A DNA stretch of 45,092 bases from Myxococcales bacterium (GTDB taxonomy: Bacteria; Myxococcota_A; UBA9160; SMWR01): the NCBI GenBank assembly GCA_013215605.1, contig JABSQW010000133.1, forward strand, positions 1 through 45,092. The letters are read 5' to 3'. A program made the translations under genes and the position numbers. The first letter of the stretch is position 1. Every line of letters starts with the position of its first letter. Under the pieces are notes generated by a model. It worked only from the letters and a program-made list of their open reading frames with translations. It made no database searches and was not told where the DNA came from. Shown here piece after piece: positions 36,457 to 44,641 of this stretch.

Positions 36457-37248
36457 ATGGACATCGCGCGATATCACAAAGACCACCACCTCAAGATCGA
36501 GATCCAGGAGCGGATCGCCCTCCTGACGCTCGACCGCCCCGACAAGCACAACGCAGTCAACTACGCGCTTCACAAGGGTCTCGAGGCCGCCTTCGAAGAA
36601 CTCAGCCACCACCCGGACGTCGGCGCGATCGTCATCACCGGGGCCGGCCGCTCGTTCTGCGCGGGCGGCGACCTCGTCGGCTTCAATCCCCCGGACCCGT
36701 CGCCCCTCGACATCATCCGCAACCGCGGGCTCAACTGGTCGCAGGCTCGCTGCGAGGCGCCGCTGATCGCTGCGGTCAACGGCACGGCCGCCGGGCTCGG
36801 CGCCTCGATCGCGCTGACCTGCGACGTCGTGTACATGGCCGAGTCGGCGCGGATTGGTGACACGCACGTCAAGGTCGGCCTGGTCGCCGGCGATGGCGGA
36901 CAGGTGATGTGGCCGCTCCTGGTGGGGCTCAACCGCGCGAAGGAGTATCTGATGGCCGGTGAGCTCATCGACGCCGCCGAGGCGGACCGGATCGACCTGG
37001 TGAACCGCGTCCTGCCGGACGACGAGCTCCTCGACTACGCGATGAACTACGCGCGAAAGGTCGCGAACGGCGCGCAGGTCGCCATCCGCTGGACGAAGAT
37101 GGCGATCAACAAGATGCTCTACCAGCAGCTCAACGCGAATCTCGAGTTCGGTCTCGCGACAGAGCAGATCTGCTCGAGCACCGAAGACACCCAGGAGGCG
37201 ATGGCCGCCTTCCGCGAGAAGCGCACGCCCCACTTCAAGGGGCGCTAG
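36457..37248 (+). CDS. crotonase-family protein (enoyl-CoA hydratase/isomerase-like)
   Basis: 263 residues with the crotonase fold. LTLDRPDKHNAVN opens it, and the oxyanion-hole loops are GRSFCAGGDL (64-73) and NGTAAGLG (108-115). The two Glu residues used by true enoyl-CoA hydratases are not at their usual places: Ser117 (GASIALTCD) and His137 (IGDTHVKVGL) stand there, while an Asp is at GDGG (146). The DTHVKVGLVAGDGG subgroup is common in bacteria but, to my knowledge, poorly defined biochemically. It acts on a CoA thioester, reaction unknown. GAGGAG precedes the ATG. Monocistronic. Confidence 0.85.
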   Translation: MDIARYHKDHHLKIEIQERIALLTLDRPDKHNAVNYALHKGLEAAFEELSHHPDVGAIVITGAGRSFCAGGDLVGFNPPDPSPLDIIRNRGLNWSQARCEAPLIAAVNGTAAGLGASIALTCDVVYMAESARIGDTHVKVGLVAGDGGQVMWPLLVGLNRAKEYLMAGELIDAAEADRIDLVNRVLPDDELLDYAMNYARKVANGAQVAIRWTKMAINKMLYQQLNANLEFGLATEQICSSTEDTQEAMAAFREKRTPHFKGR

Positions 37249-37277
37249 CTCGGAACCCTCACCGTGACGTTGGCCAC

Positions 37278-37291
37278 GGGCTCTGGAGCCC
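37278..37291. terminator. short hairpin between convergent genes
   Basis: GGGCT-CTGG-AGCCC in the 51-bp gap between the crotonase gene and the small EthD-like gene. No T-run, so termination is only suggested by its position. Confidence 0.3.
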
Positions 37292-37299
37292 TCGGTCTG

Positions 37300-37620
37300 C
37301 TAGCTCGACGCGACCCGCGGGCCGAGTTCTTCGGCGATGCTCATGAACGCATCGCTCAGGAGGGTGTCGCTCATGTTGAACGTCGACGAGTCCTTGAGCA
37401 GGGCGTCGCGCGCCTCGGCGGCGTCGCCTTCGTATTCGTAGATCGCGAGGTAGCGGTGCGTCTGGTCCATGGACTGCGCGTCGCTCACGCGAAAGCGCTG
37501 GCAGCCGACGATGGGTCCGACCGAGAGCACCTCGGGGACGTGCACCTCGTCGTACCAGCGGTTGAACTCTTCGTCGGCCCCGTCGGTGCAGTTGGCGAAG
37601 ACGATCAAACAACCGGACAT
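37300..37620 (-). CDS. small EthD-like dimeric alpha-beta barrel protein
   Basis: 106 residues. FNRWYDEVHVPEVLSVGPIVGCQRFRVS is the hallmark of the EthD/antibiotic-monooxygenase-like ferredoxin fold, where W-Y-x-x-x-H-x-P lines the cavity. RYLAIYEYEGDA forms the central strand. Members often sit beside ring- or lipid-degradation genes, though their chemistry is usually unknown. AGGAGG lies five bases before the ATG at 37620, which settles the start. It lies 74 bases after miaB on the same strand. Confidence 0.85.
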   Translation of the reverse strand: MSGCLIVFANCTDGADEEFNRWYDEVHVPEVLSVGPIVGCQRFRVSDAQSMDQTHRYLAIYEYEGDAAEARDALLKDSSTFNMSDTLLSDAFMSIAEELGPRVASS

Positions 37621-37694
37621 GCGAACCTCCTTCAGCAGTCCACCGACCGTATCACGAACGCGGGACGGGGAACTCGACATTCGTCGAGTCCCCG

Positions 37695-39077
37695 TCAGCT
37701 GACCGCTAGCGCGATGAGAGAATGCGGCGTGGCGTCGACCACTCGCACCGTGGCGAAATCTCCGGCCTTCGGCGCGGACAGACCCTCGGGGGTCTCGAAG
37801 TTGACCACGCGGTGATACGGGTCGCGTCCTTTGAGCTGGCCACCGCCGCGCCGACTCGGTCCCTCGACCAGGACTTCGGTCGTGCCGCCCACGCGTGCGC
37901 GGTGGGCCTTCAGGGTGAGGCTGCGCAGCAATGACTGCAGCTCCTCGAGACGCTCCTGGGCCTCGTCCGGTGGAACCGCGGGGCGGTCGAGGCGCAGCGC
38001 CGAAGTGCCCGGGCGCGGCGAGTACTTGAACGAGAAGCCGTCGACGAACGCAATGTCGCGGACGAGGTCGAGGGTGTCGCGGAAGTCGGCGTCGGACTCT
38101 CCGGGGAAGCCGACGATCAGATCCGTCGTGATCGCGATGTCGGGCTTTGCTTTGCGGAGGGCGTCAGCGGTGCGGCGGAAGTCGTCGCGGCCGTAGCGCC
38201 GTCGCATGTCGGTGAGCACGGAGTCCGACCCGCTCTGGAGGGGGAGGTGGACGTGCGGGCAGACGGCGTCGACCTCGGCGTGGACGCGGACGAGGTCGTC
38301 GTCGAAGAACAGCGGGTGCGGGCTCGTGTAGCGGATGCGATCGAGCCCCGGGATCGCCGCCAGACGTCGCAGCAGCTGCGAGAACGAGGCGGTGCCCCGC
38401 TCCTCCGCGTGCCCGCGCCGGGCGTCGTGGCGGCCGTAGGCGTTCACCGTCTGCCCGAGCAGGGTGATTTCGCGAACGCCGGACGCGGCCAGCGCCTCGG
38501 CTTCGGCGACGATGCCCGCAGTGGCCCGGCTGATCTCGCGCCCGCGGGTGGTCGGCACGATGCAGAAGCTGCAGAACATGTCGCAGCCCTCCATCACCGT
38601 CACGTAGGCGCGCCCCACTGATTCCCCCCCGAAGTCGGGGTGGCGTTGGGGGAGATCGAAGCGCTCGACCGAGTCGGTCTCGTCGACGCGCGCCGTCCGG
38701 CTGCCCCGTTCGGCCGCGCTCGCCATGGCCGCCACGAATCGCAGGTTGTGGGTGCCAAACACGAAGTCGACGTGGGGAAAGCGCACGAGCAGTGAGTCGC
38801 CCTCCTGCTGCGCCACACAGCCGGCCACGGCCAGCACTCGCCGCGCCCCCTCGCCCTTCCAGTCGCGGAGTCGGCCGAGGTCGCTGTAGAGGTGCTGCTC
38901 GGCCTTGTCACGGATCGAGCACGTGTTGATGATCAGCAGATCTGCAGCGTCGGCGCTGTCGGTCGCGCGGTAACCCGCGTGGTACAGCAGGTTCGAGATC
39001 TTCTCCGAGTCGTGAACATTCATCTGGCACCCGTAGGTGCGCAGGTGAAAGAGCCGCTGCAAAGTGGCGTCGGTCAT
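37695..39077 (-). CDS. miaB: tRNA 2-methylthio-N6-isopentenyladenosine-37 synthase
   Basis: A radical-SAM methylthiotransferase that modifies i6A37 in tRNAs reading codons that start with U. 460 residues from ATG 39077. N-terminal UPF0004 cluster cysteines Cys17, Cys53, Cys87; radical-SAM Cys165-x3-Cys169-x2-Cys172 (GCDMFCSFCIVPTTRG); C-terminal TRAM domain (VLVEGPSRRGGGQLKGRD, FATVRVVDATPHSLIA). The spacing and CIVPTTRG segment mark MiaB rather than RimO or MtaB. The open frame runs 98 codons further upstream, through AT-richer DNA that does not resemble the family. Confidence 0.95.
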   Translation of the reverse strand: MTDATLQRLFHLRTYGCQMNVHDSEKISNLLYHAGYRATDSADAADLLIINTCSIRDKAEQHLYSDLGRLRDWKGEGARRVLAVAGCVAQQEGDSLLVRFPHVDFVFGTHNLRFVAAMASAAERGSRTARVDETDSVERFDLPQRHPDFGGESVGRAYVTVMEGCDMFCSFCIVPTTRGREISRATAGIVAEAEALAASGVREITLLGQTVNAYGRHDARRGHAEERGTASFSQLLRRLAAIPGLDRIRYTSPHPLFFDDDLVRVHAEVDAVCPHVHLPLQSGSDSVLTDMRRRYGRDDFRRTADALRKAKPDIAITTDLIVGFPGESDADFRDTLDLVRDIAFVDGFSFKYSPRPGTSALRLDRPAVPPDEAQERLEELQSLLRSLTLKAHRARVGGTTEVLVEGPSRRGGGQLKGRDPYHRVVNFETPEGLSAPKAGDFATVRVVDATPHSLIALAVS

Positions 39078-39317
39078 CGGTGGACCCCGGCGGACCCGTC
39101 TGGGAAAGGCGTGCGAATCGGCCCCGATTCCAGCCGCGGCCAACACTATCGAATGGTCCGCTCCAGCCAAAGGCCTGCGACTTCGAATGTCGTGTTTTCC
39201 CGTTTCCTGAGAAAACTGATTTCCAATGCTTTCCAAATAATTGAAATAGCTCGCCTTTACAGACATGTAACGCAGCTTCTGCACACGCGCGAAAGTTCGG
39301 TTTGAGCCAAATACCGT

Positions 39318-39346
39318 TTGACTATTCACCGGAACCCGCCCATAAT
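39318..39346 (+). promoter_or_regulatory. near-consensus sigma70-type promoter in the miaB-VWA intergenic region
   Basis: TTGACT (39318-39323), exactly 17 bases, CATAAT (39341-39346). Five of six bases match in both boxes. It points away from miaB, and no ORF of any size follows on that strand before a terminator at 39485. Predicted start of transcription is 39352-39354. Confidence 0.75.
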
Positions 39347-39352
39347 CACCCT

Positions 39353-39521
39353 CATCGAAGGTCGAGACCAAGGAGACGCCTTCAAGTAGTTTCTCAGGTT
39401 ATGGAGTGGCGGTGGATTTGGCATTTCTGACCGAAATGTCCAACCTCTCACCCCCCATCATTGATCCACCGCCCTCCCCCCTGTAAAGCGCCCCGGCAAA
39501 CGCCGGGGCGCTTTCCTTTTT
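39353..39521 (+). ncRNA. candidate small RNA, ~169 nt, unknown family
   Basis: Bounded by a near-consensus promoter and a perfect intrinsic terminator, with no plausible ORF inside. GGCGGTGGAT (39408-39417) pairs exactly with ATCCACCGCC (39464-39473). Inside that stem is a hairpin TTGG-CATTTC-tgacc-GAAATG-t-CCAA (39418-39443), then a ~20-base C-rich unpaired stretch (CCTCTCACCCCCC..., 39444-39463). The 5' part has two GGA motifs (AAGGAGACG, TATGGAGTG). The C-rich loop could pair with Shine-Dalgarno sequences of target mRNAs, and the GGAs could bind CsrA-type proteins; both are inference. It does not show the marks of tmRNA, RNase P, 4.5S or 6S RNA. Confidence 0.7.
39485..39521 (+). terminator. 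strong intrinsic terminator of the candidate small RNA
   Basis: AAAGCGCCCCGGC-AAAC-GCCGGGGCGCTTT: 13 perfect pairs with a four-base loop (39485-39514), then CCTTTTT. The T-run is on the plus strand. It could also work weakly for minus-strand transcripts leaving the VWA gene, since the stem begins with AAA. Confidence 0.9.
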
Positions 39522-39728
39522 GACGCACTGCTTTCCCGTTTCAGTGCGTGACCCTTGCGACCCACCCCGCATCCTGATTCCAAGGCTGTGGTCGGGCGGG
39601 ATCGGGCGTGTGGACGGGGAGCGCCGAAGCGCGAGGCGACGACGGACGCAGTGCGCGAACGCGGTCCCAATGTTTCGGGAGCGGCGGCGGTTGGTTGCGG
39701 GGGCGGGGACGAGGGCCTGGGGAGTGAC

Positions 39729-41147
39729 CTAGAGGACGAGTTTGTCGATCACGCCTGCGAGTTGGCGCAGGTTCCGGACCTCCTCGGCGATGTCCACGTA
39801 CGGGCGGTACTTGTCCATCACCGAGTCTCCGAAGCCCCAGGCGCTCGGGCTCTCGGGGTTCAGCCAAACGACGTTCTTGGCCTTGTTGAAGACATCGCGA
39901 AGACACCAGGCCCGCGGATCGTTGTAGTTGTTGCGGGCATCGCCCAGGATCAGGACGGTCGTCTTGTTGTCGACAGCCGCGAGGTGGTTCTGCCAGAAAT
40001 GGTGGAACGCGTAGCCGAAGTTCGATCGCGTGTAGACGTTGATCACGTCCCCGCCCTCGAGGGCGTCCTCGATCGCCTCGTTGATGTCGCCCTCCTGCAT
40101 GACGTGCGTCACCTCGCCGAGCTCGGAGACGAACACGAAGCAGCGGATCTTGCTGAAGGCTTCCTGGAGGCTGTAGCAGAACTGCAGCATGAAGCGGGAG
40201 ACGTTCGCCACGGAAGAGGACACGTCGCACAGGATGACGAGTTTCGGGCGGTCCTTCTTGCGCTGTTTGAAGACCAGCTCGAAGGGGATGCCCCCATGGG
40301 GCATGTTGCGGCGCAGGGTCTGGTGCAGGTCGAGCTTGCCCTTGTTGAGGCGGCGCCGGCGGATCGAGAGGATGTTCTTGATCTTCTGCGCCAGGCGCTC
40401 GACGACCTCCCGCATCCGGCGGATCTCCTCCTCGGAGAGGTGGTAGAAGCTCTTCTCGAGGAGCGTCTCCCGGCGGAATTTCTCCATGTAGTCGTGGTTC
40501 TGCTTCTGCAGCTCCCGCTCGGTGAAGTTCCGGACCACCTTCCGGGCCGCCTCCATGAGGCCGTCGATCAGCTCTCGGAGCGCCGCGACCTGCTCCGGGT
40601 CCATGCCCGCCTGCTCGAGGGCGGAGGCGAGGTCGCGCATCTCGTCGCCGGCGCCGTCCAGGTTGAGCTGCTCGAGGGTGCGGCGGCTGAAGAAGCCGAT
40701 CTGGAGGAAATTCTCGATGTTGATCTCGGCCGCGCTGGCCGCGTTCATGATCAGCTGCTCGAGTTGGTTGAGGTCGGCGGTGAGCATCGCCTTGGCGAGT
40801 TCGGAGAGGTCGCCCACCTCGCCCTCCATGTTCTTCAGCATCTCGGCGATCTGGTGGAGCAGCTCTTCGAGGTCGATGCCGAAGTCGCCCAGGCGGTTGG
40901 CAGCCTCGCCGAACTGCTCGCGCAGGCTGTCGTAGAAGCCCGACCAGTACAGATCGAACAGCTCGTCGAAGCTCGGGACGTCCTCGCCGCGCTTGACCAT
41001 CGTGGTCCGCAGCGCATCCTTGAAGATCTCGCGATCCCCGATGGACAGCAGATCGAGGGCCTGAAACGCGTCGATCGCCTCTGCGGTAGAGACGCGGATC
41101 CCGCTGTTGCGGAGGATGTTCGTGAATTCGAGGATCTTTTTCTGCAT
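39729..41147 (-). CDS. VWA-domain protein (CoxE-like), partner of MoxR-type ATPase
   Basis: 472 residues. A helical N-terminal region, rich in E/Q/L and probably coiled (about 1-265), precedes a von Willebrand A domain whose metal site DVSSS (308-312) is intact, followed by GDVINVYTRSNFGYAFHHF and VLILGDARNNYNDP. Together with the MoxR-family ATPase immediately upstream it forms the familiar MoxR-VWA chaperone pair, used in assembly or metal loading of enzyme complexes. The client is not apparent. I used ATG 41147 (MQKKILEFTNILR). An upstream frame extension is Gly/Arg-rich and not conserved-looking. Cytosolic, with no signal peptide. Confidence 0.88.
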   Translation of the reverse strand: MQKKILEFTNILRNSGIRVSTAEAIDAFQALDLLSIGDREIFKDALRTTMVKRGEDVPSFDELFDLYWSGFYDSLREQFGEAANRLGDFGIDLEELLHQIAEMLKNMEGEVGDLSELAKAMLTADLNQLEQLIMNAASAAEINIENFLQIGFFSRRTLEQLNLDGAGDEMRDLASALEQAGMDPEQVAALRELIDGLMEAARKVVRNFTERELQKQNHDYMEKFRRETLLEKSFYHLSEEEIRRMREVVERLAQKIKNILSIRRRRLNKGKLDLHQTLRRNMPHGGIPFELVFKQRKKDRPKLVILCDVSSSVANVSRFMLQFCYSLQEAFSKIRCFVFVSELGEVTHVMQEGDINEAIEDALEGGDVINVYTRSNFGYAFHHFWQNHLAAVDNKTTVLILGDARNNYNDPRAWCLRDVFNKAKNVVWLNPESPSAWGFGDSVMDKYRPYVDIAEEVRNLRQLAGVIDKLVL

Positions 41148-41236
41148 ACCGCGCCTAGTTTCGCCGGCTGTCGGCCGGAAAAGACCGCCTGCCGGCACGG
41201 CACGCCGTGGCGTGCCTCCGGTAGCCTGGTGCCGAG

Positions 41237-42226
41237 CTAGTGAAGCGCGCCCTTCTTCACCGTCGCGGGGGTGGGGGCTTCGGCCTGGGACGGAGCCTCT
41301 ACTTTCGCCTCAGCGGTCTTCTTCTCGAGAAGCTTTCCGAGCTCACCCTGGGCCTTTCGGACGTCGCCCTCGTACTTGAGGATCACGTTGAAGGTCTGGT
41401 TGACGAGATCCTCGTCGAGCACCGTGGCGTTGAGGGCCAGCAGCGCTCGCGCCCAGTCGAGGGTCTCGCTGATCGACGGGGTCTTCTTGAGGTCGAGCTG
41501 GCGGAGGCGCTGCATCATCTGGACGAGGTCGTCGATGAGGTCCTCGGCGGCGTCTGGCACCTTCGTCTTCAGAATGCGGGCTTCGAGCTCTTCGGTCGGA
41601 TAGTCGATGTAGAGGTGGATGCAGCGGCGCTTCAGGGCGTCGCTCATCTCCCGGGCGTTGTTCGAGGTGAGGAACACGAGGGGCTTGTGGGTGGCCACGA
41701 TGGTCCCGATCTCCGGCACCGTGACCTGGTAGTCCGAGAGCACCTCGAGGAGGAAGGCCTCGAACTCGGGATCCGACTTGTCGACCTCGTCGATGAGGAG
41801 AAGCGGCGCGTCGTCCGAGGTAATGGCGTGAAGGAGCGGACGGGCCACCAGGAAGTTGTCGGAGAAGAAGACGCTGTCCTCTTTCCCCACCAGCTCGGCG
41901 GCCTCGCGGATGGTCTGCGCGCTGTCCATCAGGCTCGTGAAGCGGTCCTTCAGAATCTGGGTGTAGAGGAGCTGTTTCGAGTACTCCCATTCGTAGAGTG
42001 CCTTCGCCTCATCGAGCCCCTCGTAGCACTGCAGTCGGATCATGCGGCGCTTCGTGACGCTCGAGACGACCTTGGCGAGCTCTGTCTTCCCGACGCCTGC
42101 AGGGCCTTCGATCAGGACGGGCTTTTCGAGCTGCTCGGCGAGGAACACCACGGTCGCAATGTTCTTGTCGCAGATGTATTGCTGGCCGATCAGAGCCTCT
42201 TGTACGTGATCGACGGACTTGAACAT
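41237..42226 (-). CDS. MoxR-family AAA+ ATPase
   Basis: 329 residues. Walker A GPAGVGKT (41-48), Walker B LLLIDEV (142-148), sensor 1 in LVFLTSNNAREMSDALKRRC, which includes the Arg finger. The domain matches the CbbQ/NorQ/MoxR branch. The last ~40 residues are low-complexity Ala/Lys/Glu/Pro. Start ATG 42226 with AGGC before it and GGAG a little further up. The VWA gene follows after 89 bases. It acts as a chaperone with that protein, probably remodelling a client enzyme. Confidence 0.9.
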   Translation of the reverse strand: MFKSVDHVQEALIGQQYICDKNIATVVFLAEQLEKPVLIEGPAGVGKTELAKVVSSVTKRRMIRLQCYEGLDEAKALYEWEYSKQLLYTQILKDRFTSLMDSAQTIREAAELVGKEDSVFFSDNFLVARPLLHAITSDDAPLLLIDEVDKSDPEFEAFLLEVLSDYQVTVPEIGTIVATHKPLVFLTSNNAREMSDALKRRCIHLYIDYPTEELEARILKTKVPDAAEDLIDDLVQMMQRLRQLDLKKTPSISETLDWARALLALNATVLDEDLVNQTFNVILKYEGDVRKAQGELGKLLEKKTAEAKVEAPSQAEAPTPATVKKGALH

Positions 42227-42344
42227 GCCTGGAGATCTCCTCGCGCGGTAATTGTTTTGACCTTGTCGCTTTGCGCGGCGCGGGAACGCTCCCTGCTCTG
42301 GGTGCTCGCGCCGCACAAACCAACAAGGTCGGAACGTCCCGCTG

Positions 42345-43610
42345 CTAGCTCATCAAGTGAAGGACGTGACCGAGTTTCTCTTTCTTCGTGCGGAGATACT
42401 CGAGGTTCTTCGCGTTGGGCTTGATCTCGAGGGGGACGCGCTCGACGATGCTCAAGCCGTACCCTTCGATCCCCGCGCGTTTCCCCGGGTTGTTGGTGAT
42501 CAAGCGCATCTTGTGGACACCGAGATCCATGAGGATCTGGGCGCCGACACCATAGTCGCGGAGGTCCGGGGGGAAGCCGAGTCGTTCGTTGGCCTCCACC
42601 GTGTCGAGCCCCTCTTCGTCCTGAAGCCCGTACGCCCGGATCTTGTTCATGAGGCCGATGCCGCGGCCCTCCTGGCGCATGTACAGCAGGATCCCGCAGC
42701 CCTCTTCTTCGATCATCTTGAGCGTGGCGTCGAGTTGCTCGCCGCAATCGCAGCGCAGCGAGCCGAAGGCGTCGCCCGTCAGACACTCGCTGTGGACCCG
42801 GACCAGGATCGACTCGTCGGGATCGATCTCGCCCTTGACGAGCGCCATGTGGTCGATGCGGTCGATCGTATTCTCGTAGACGATCGTCTTGAAATCGCCG
42901 ACCCGCGTGGGCATGGTCGCGACGGCAGCGCGGCTGACCAGGCGTTCGTTGCGCAGCCGGTATTGGATCAGGTCGGCGATGGTGACGATCTTGATGTCGT
43001 GTTCCTTGCCGAACTGCACGAGGTCCGGCAGCCGGGCCATCGTACCGTCGTCTTTCATGATTTCGCAGATCACGGCGGCCGGCTCGAGATCCGCCAGACG
43101 CGCGAGATCGACCGAGCCCTCGGTCTGCCCGGTGCGGCGGAGGACACCGCCCTGGCGGGCTCGCAGCGGGAAGACGTGACCAGGGCGCACGAGGTCGGTG
43201 GGCTTCGCGTTTTCGGCGATGGCGGTGAGCACCGTGGTGGCTCGGTCGCCCGCGGAAATTCCCGTCGTGACGCCGTGCCGGGCTTCGACGGAGATGGTGA
43301 AGGCTGTCCCGAAGCCCGAGTTGTTCTCGTAGTCGGGGACCATCATCCCAAGATTGAGCTTTTCGAGGCGCTCCTCGGTGAGCGGGAGGCAGATCAGGCC
43401 CCGGCCGAATTTGGCCATGAAGTTGATGGCCTCAGGGGTGACCTTCTCCGCAGCGATGCAGAGGTCTCCCTCGTTCTCCCGGTCGGCGTCGTCCACCAGG
43501 ATCACCATCTTGCCCGCCCGGATGTCCTCGATCGCCGCGTCGACTGACGCCAGCGCCGTCCGAATGTTCTCGGAATCCCGGAGCTTCAGGGGTCTGGGGA
43601 AAGCACTCAT
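42345..43610 (-). CDS. ribBA: bifunctional DHBP synthase / GTP cyclohydrolase II
   Basis: Makes both early precursors of riboflavin. 421 residues from ATG 43610, with GGGAGG eight bases upstream. The N-terminal half (about 15-215) has the DHBP synthase acidic loop [11 protein letters not shown] and [15 protein letters not shown]. The C-terminal half has the GTP cyclohydrolase zinc site C-x10-C-x-C ([14 protein letters not shown]) and QEGRGIGL, with the catalytic Tyr/Arg region [13 protein letters not shown]. Both sets of residues look intact, so both activities are expected. No other rib genes adjoin, and no FMN riboswitch is recognisable in the 227 bases upstream. Confidence 0.95.
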   Translation of the reverse strand: MSAFPRPLKLRDSENIRTALASVDAAIEDIRAGKMVILVDDADRENEGDLCIAAEKVTPEAINFMAKFGRGLICLPLTEERLEKLNLGMMVPDYENNSGFGTAFTISVEARHGVTTGISAGDRATTVLTAIAENAKPTDLVRPGHVFPLRARQGGVLRRTGQTEGSVDLARLADLEPAAVICEIMKDDGTMARLPDLVQFGKEHDIKIVTIADLIQYRLRNERLVSRAAVATMPTRVGDFKTIVYENTIDRIDHMALVKGEIDPDESILVRVHSECLTGDAFGSLRCDCGEQLDATLKMIEEEGCGILLYMRQEGRGIGLMNKIRAYGLQDEEGLDTVEANERLGFPPDLRDYGVGAQILMDLGVHKMRLITNNPGKRAGIEGYGLSIVERVPLEIKPNAKNLEYLRTKKEKLGHVLHLMS

Positions 43611-43837
43611 CCGCTGATCCTCCCGTACGGACCGCGTTTCCCGACCTCTTCCTGTGCCTCGTTCCAAACCGTCTGATGGAGGCAAACGAGCGGGTGAAAC
43701 GCTGAGTTCCGGCGGGCGCGCGTCCAGCAACGCCCGGGGGGCGGTGCTCAGGCCAAGCTATCAGCGAGATATTGCAGTGTCAAACGAGCCCCTGCGGGGG
43801 GAGCGGGGTCGTTGAAAGCGCGGATCCGATGGCTGGA

Positions 43838-44485
43838 TCAGGAGAAATTGGTCAGGACGCCCTTCAGGAAGTCCTTTTCGGTCAGGCCGAACTTTTCTCC
43901 GAAGCGGTGCTTGGCCTCGAGACCGCGGTAGAGACCTCGCAGCAGCTCGCGGAAGGTCTCGATCACCCCTTCGCTGCGGATCGCGACGGCGGGGAAGGTC
44001 GGGATGTCGCCCCAGGCGTCCTTGATCTCCTGCAGCGGCTTCACGTCGGGGAGATCGCGCTTGTTGAACTGCACGACCTTCGGAATCGAGTCGAAGTCGA
44101 GGCCGTTCGATCGGAGGTTCGCCTCCATGTCGCGCCACGAGTAGGCGTTGGCGCTTGCCCCCGATCGCTGCGAATCGGCGATGAACGCTACGGCGTCGGC
44201 GCCGGCGAGTACGACCTTCCGCGTCGACTTGTGCATGACCTGACCCGGAACGGTGAACAGCTTGATCTTCACAGCGAAGCCGTTCTGGGTGCCGAACTGG
44301 ATGGGCAGGAAGTCGAAGTACAACGTGCGGTCGTCGGCCGTGTCGAGCGTCAGCATCTTGCCGCGCGCGACCGGGTCGATGAGCTGGTGGAGCTGCTGAA
44401 GGTTGGTGGTCTTCCCCGACAGCGCTGGGCCGTAGTAGACCACCTTTACGGTGATCTCCCGCTCGGCCATGTTGATCTGCACCAT
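43838..44485 (-). CDS. MglA-type Ras-like small GTPase
   Basis: 215 residues. P-loop GPALSGKT (19-26), TLDTADDRTLYFDFLP with the MglA-typical switch I region, FTVPGQ (77-82) with a Pro-Gly-Gln switch II start, and NKRD (141-144) for guanine. All nucleotide-binding elements are intact. In Myxococcus MglA sets cell polarity and motility, and relatives occur widely in non-motile bacteria too. The usual partner, an MglB roadblock protein, is not in the window. The M1 (MVQINMAERE) and M6 starts are both possible. It has the conserved C-terminal helix ending in KGVLTNFS. Confidence 0.92.
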   Translation of the reverse strand: MVQINMAEREITVKVVYYGPALSGKTTNLQQLHQLIDPVARGKMLTLDTADDRTLYFDFLPIQFGTQNGFAVKIKLFTVPGQVMHKSTRKVVLAGADAVAFIADSQRSGASANAYSWRDMEANLRSNGLDFDSIPKVVQFNKRDLPDVKPLQEIKDAWGDIPTFPAVAIRSEGVIETFRELLRGLYRGLEAKHRFGEKFGLTEKDFLKGVLTNFS

Positions 44486-44641
44486 TCGCGGAGCGCTCCC
44501 TTCCCCCGGACGCGATCCCGGGCTCTCTGGGTATCGGCACGTCGGTCCGGCAGGTGAAGGGGGGTGAGACGGCTGCGAGCCGGTGGGCGCGGAAGCGGAT
44601 TCCCGCGGGATTCCGGGCCGGCCGGCCGGGTGGATGGAATC

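Noticed and set aside
39078-39371. Upstream extension of miaB to an ATG at 39371
   Set aside because: The extra 98 codons run through AT-richer sequence with no similarity to the MiaB N-terminus, and the family start MTDATLQRLFHLRTYGCQMN fits the ATG at 39077.
43611-43837. Possible FMN riboswitch upstream of ribBA
   Set aside because: The conserved RFN elements are not present in the right order on the minus strand. Only ordinary GC-rich sequence and an imperfect hairpin (AACGAGCCCC...GGGGTCGTT) without a T-run are seen.
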